This document shows positions 60,795-64,000 of a stretch of 64,000 bases of DNA, one piece after another; the stretch's first letter is position 1, and every line of letters starts with the position of its first letter. Both the position numbers and the translations under genes were made by a program. This stretch comes from Sipunculus nudus (Eukaryota > Annelida > Sipuncula > Golfingiida > Sipunculidae), in NCBI GenBank assembly GCA_026874595.1, contig CM049310.1, positions 30,317,558 to 30,381,557 of the forward strand, in the 5' to 3' direction. The notes beneath the pieces are model-generated. The model saw only the letters and a list, made by a program, of their open reading frames with translations. It ran no database searches and was not told where the DNA came from.

Positions 60795-60996
60795 TCATGG
60801 GACAGCTACCCTCTTGGTGCCACACTCGCAGCAGAATTTGGCGTGCATTATAGGATACTTGGTGCCACAGTGGTGACAGAATTTGGCAGCGCTCCCAATA
60901 CGCCGGGCGCCCACTGAGTCCCCGCTGCTATATCCGCTGTCATGGTAACCACCAGGACGAGGCTGACCATGATCAGACATGCCCCCATATTTGGAA
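60795..60996 (-). CDS. Last exon of a zinc-ribbon protein
   Basis: On the - strand the acceptor is GTTATTTCAG and the stop TGA is at 60,795-60,797. The first base completes a split codon, then SKYGGMSDHGQPRPGGYHDS, GYSSGDSVGARR and IGSAAKFCHHCGTKYP. AKFCCECGTKRVAVP ends the protein. Two CxxCG knuckles (CHHC and CCEC) about 15 residues apart form a zinc-ribbon pair. The preceding Gly/Ser-rich segment looks disordered. An internal Met could start a 61-residue protein, but the in-frame codons before it and the good acceptor favour a terminal exon. Function unknown. Tail to tail with the RS-rich gene, about 8.5 kb away. Confidence 0.7.
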
Positions 60997-61936
60997 CTGA
61001 AATAACAAAAATGTCAGTTTTAAGTATAAGAGCACTGATTTATCTGAACATCAGATAGGATATGATAAACTAAATATTAAGTATACTGACCTTGATCAAT
61101 TACACCAGTTTACATATATAGTAAATCAATATTTTTTTTCATCACAGATCTAAGCCAATGAACATATATAGATCCAGTAAATTATTATGATTTTTCAACT
61201 CTAGGGCCTACAAAACAACACAGAAAAACAACAAGACATGCAGAAAGGCTACAGGTGCATAATATTGACCATTTAAGTGTGGGTGCATCATTTAGAGTGA
61301 ATGAATATGTGTTAAATGCCAGGTCTCTCTGGTCTTTCTGATACTTTGCTAAAAGACAAGTGGCTGGTTTCCTTACATGTATAGCTTCGCAAATATCTTG
61401 ATTTAAACTGGCAATTAATCAGGATAGCTTCCCATATATGTAAGTCCCAATGTGTGAAACAATCCAACTGTTAATAATCATGATCCCCTTTAAATATACT
61501 TAACAAGTCCCTATCCTAGATTCGCATGTGGAAACATTCATGTAAAATTCTATGTTGGTCCCACACACCAATTCCCTTCCAGCAGACTAGAGTCTTGTTG
61601 GTACCACATACCAAATTCAATTCCAGCAGTACTGGAGTTTTGTTGGCCCCACATACTATTTGGACTTAACTATGAAAGCTGTCTAGGTATTTTGTACATT
61701 TAAAACCATGTAACTTTATCACAATAAGCACATTAAAACAAAACTCACAACAATACAAACCACTGTGTCAAATGAGGAATTTAAAACAAGAGCTTAAGTG
61801 TCCAAATGTGAGATAGAGTGAGGAAGCCTAACAACACAAATGAGGATTTTTTTTATTCAACCACAAAGCATGCCATTCTGTGAACATTTTGGAGCATGCA
61901 GTCTTATTCATAGCGACTGCTCAACACTTAATATAC

Positions 61937-61960
61937 CTTGGACTTTGAATTTTCGGCAAA
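61937..61960 (-). CDS. Candidate 24-nt microexon upstream
   Basis: On the - strand, CTTTCTTTTTTTAG precedes TTTGCCGAAAATTCAAAGTC and CAAG, followed by GTATAT. In the phase required by the last exon it encodes LPKIQSPS before SKYGG. Strong tract and fitting phase, but 24 nt is short enough to arise by chance. Confidence 0.4.
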
Positions 61961-63750
61961 CTAAAAAAAGAAAGTATGAATGATACAGTGTTATGGCTAT
62001 GAGACACCTTGGTACCAGTTTTTATTGGGACAGGATGGTTATTATAATTGATGTTTGATGCACTTTTAGTTAATGATTATCATTGTGTGCTCTTATATAT
62101 TTCTGATGTGACAATAATACATTACATCACATTACAGTCTGATCAGGTCTAACTGGGAGTTAGATAAAATACCAGGCATGCTAGAATTGTTCTTGGTGTT
62201 TCATTGATTTGTAAACCAACATAAAAATGAATTTATAATCCAACCTGTTGATATAAGCAGGAAAAAAGAACCATACCATATGCAATTTTGTCATTACAGG
62301 TTGAAGAAAACACAACTAACAATCCATTCAAATTGTTCCAATATCTCCAGGTATTATCATATTTCGAGAATATGCAATTAATTCCATGAAGCACAAAGGC
62401 ACTTATAAAAGGGATGCGAGGAGATGGATTACAGCAGTGAGGATATAGCTGGGAGGTGCGTAAAATCAACAAACTGGTATACAACAAAGTACAACATATA
62501 GCACAGCCTTCAGATGACACCTCAGTTATATAATTATCAGCTTTTATTTTAATTTGGGGAAACTTCACAATGCTGATTGTGGCATCCTCTGAGTAAGGTA
62601 AAATAGCAGCAGGGAATATTTGATACTATTTTAAACTATATTAAAATAGTACTTTTTTTTAAGCAGACCAAAGACTTATTTTTTCCTTTATATCAACTGA
62701 CTGGTTGCGAGGTCATATTAGTATGCATCAGAATTTAATGCATTATTTTACAGCTTGAACAGAAATCTCAGCTATGAAAGTTATAGCTAAGTCTACTTAA
62801 AACACTGACCAAATGATTTTACCTATTCAAGCATAAATTCTTATAAACAGAAAATAATTTCTAAAATCTAGCTTAATCAAACTCTGTGTGTTCACATGGT
62901 GGTTTTCGCCTTATTTTAAACAAGGGACCCATGGGTCACAGCACTCAGCTGAAGTTTGAAATTTTTGCAAATGCAAAATATGCAAAATATTTTATTGTAC
63001 TGTTTTCATATATATAAGCATAAGCAAAATATTCTATTGTAATGATTTCATATATATAAGCATATGAGAAGTTAAGAGGAAAGGGGCCCTCCTACTTGGT
63101 TAAAGTAAAGTTCTAAATATAGGACTGCAAAACTAATACTCTGACAAGATTGCCATGAAGAAAAACTGAAAGTTTTGATATACTGTGATGCATATAAAAA
63201 TTCAAGATGGACAGGCAAGTAGACAGAATGGACTAATACCATTATTTCACTTTCAAAGGCATAATGCATTTAAGTTTATATTAAACCCTAATTTTATTTT
63301 AGCATATCCAATTTTTTTCATGAATAGTTTTTATCAGATTCATTTTTTTATTTACAAAATTTATAAATTTATAATAAAAAAATCTGAAAATATAAGTTAA
63401 AATATCAGAATTCTAAGTTGCAATCATTATTTATGCAGAATGTAGCTCATATTGGGTCATATTATGCAAACACAATTACACATATATTTTATTATTTTTA
63501 AATCACAAATGTTTAAACTGATTTAAAAGAAAATAATGCCACAACATGGCATCTTTAAGATTATTCCTTGAATCACTATTAAAAAGTTTTGTACATTGGA
63601 GTTTTCAGTACATGCTTAATTTTATTCACAGAAATAAATGATTCAGTAAATTTGATAAAATAAAAACATCTTATCAAATAAAGTATACACACTGTTGGTT
63701 GAATGAGGGACAAACAATATCATTGCGCCAATTACTATCTCAGGTATAAT
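61961..63750. other. Intron or flank, no further exon recognised
   Basis: AT-rich. The only structured item is an inverted H1 tail near 62,918. A 111-codon - strand frame at 62,233-62,568 has no coding character or domain. Confidence 0.4.
62918..62955 (-). mobile_element. H1-family 3' end (inverted)
   Basis: Reads AAACAAGGGACCCATGGGTC then ACAGCACTCAGCTGAAG, the complement of an H1 tail (CAGCTGAG, then GACCCATGGGTC and CCTTGTTT). The body should extend toward higher coordinates but is not recognisable. Confidence 0.6.
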
Positions 63751-63751
63751 T

Positions 63752-63796
63752 GTATCCGCCAAAACAGAGTTTTGCGGATACTATGTTTTCAGCTGG

Positions 63797-63830
<34 letters not shown>

Positions 63831-64000
63831 GTAGGTGTCCGGAGAACTCCTCCGTAACCGCTGGGCGGAATTTTCCGAAACCCGGGATTATGTTCGGGTC
63901 ACATGTGAACTGCTGCGCCCCGATTTTGTTTTGACCTCTGACCTTTCCTCTGCGCTCTGCGTCCGTTTGTGCGTCTGTTTCCACACATAAACCCACATAT
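63752..64000 (-). mobile_element. B-family repeat, copy 4 (cut by window end)
   Basis: Inverted. It starts with the terminal hairpin (GTATCCGCCAAAAC/GTTTTGCGGATAC), then a (GCC)n tract of about ten units at 63,798-63,829, then GGAGAACTCCTCCGTAACC. Very similar to the 3' end of copy 3. Confidence 0.85.

Overview
The window is animal nuclear DNA. It has spliced genes with GT-AG introns, long AT-rich introns, microsatellites and many nested non-autonomous repeats. Repeat ends such as AGCTCAGCTGACTG at the head and TGACCCATGGGTCACTTG at the tail resemble intron repeats I associate with molluscs. A lophotrochozoan, probably a mollusc, is my best guess; this is inference, not proof.

Two genes can be supported, lying tail to tail. 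The main one is on the + strand. Twelve exons between 10,934 and 51,924 join in one uninterrupted frame (615 residues plus stop) and encode the C-terminal part of an arginine/serine-rich protein. It ends in an RG-rich block followed by a short PRWKHDKF motif and an acidic tail, which suggests the BCLAF1/THRAP3 family of nuclear mRNA-processing proteins. Its N-terminal exons are not recognised here. The second gene is on the - strand: a last exon at 60,795-60,996 carries a paired CxxC zinc ribbon, with a probable 24-nt microexon at 61,937-61,960.

Layout: 1-10,933 is flanking or upstream intron sequence with microsatellites, a 0.39-kb tandem duplication, tRNA-derived SINE heads and large repeats. 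10,934-52,274 is the RS-rich gene. Its first visible intron (11,177-24,257) is packed with repeats. Its third visible intron (25,344-40,545) is almost entirely a 13.6-kb minisatellite of about 755 units of 18 bp, with nested higher-order duplications of 558, 2,502, 2,916 and 3,924 bp. Later introns carry a splice-donor-like tandem repeat, a DIRS-type tyrosine-recombinase remnant and a nested MITE. 52,275-60,170 is intergenic with a 53-bp tandem repeat and another repeat element. 60,171-64,000 holds the zinc-ribbon gene end and introns.

Most non-coding DNA belongs to two repeat families, called here H1 (AGCTCAGCTGA head) and B (GTATCCGCC ends). Both have terminal hairpins, and both contain core monomers built around the palindrome GGTGGCGCCACC. 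Their architecture resembles Helentron-derived HINE/pearl-like elements. The most striking features are the giant intronic minisatellite, its CpG-decay variants and multiples-of-18 register, and the palindrome shared between otherwise unlike repeats.
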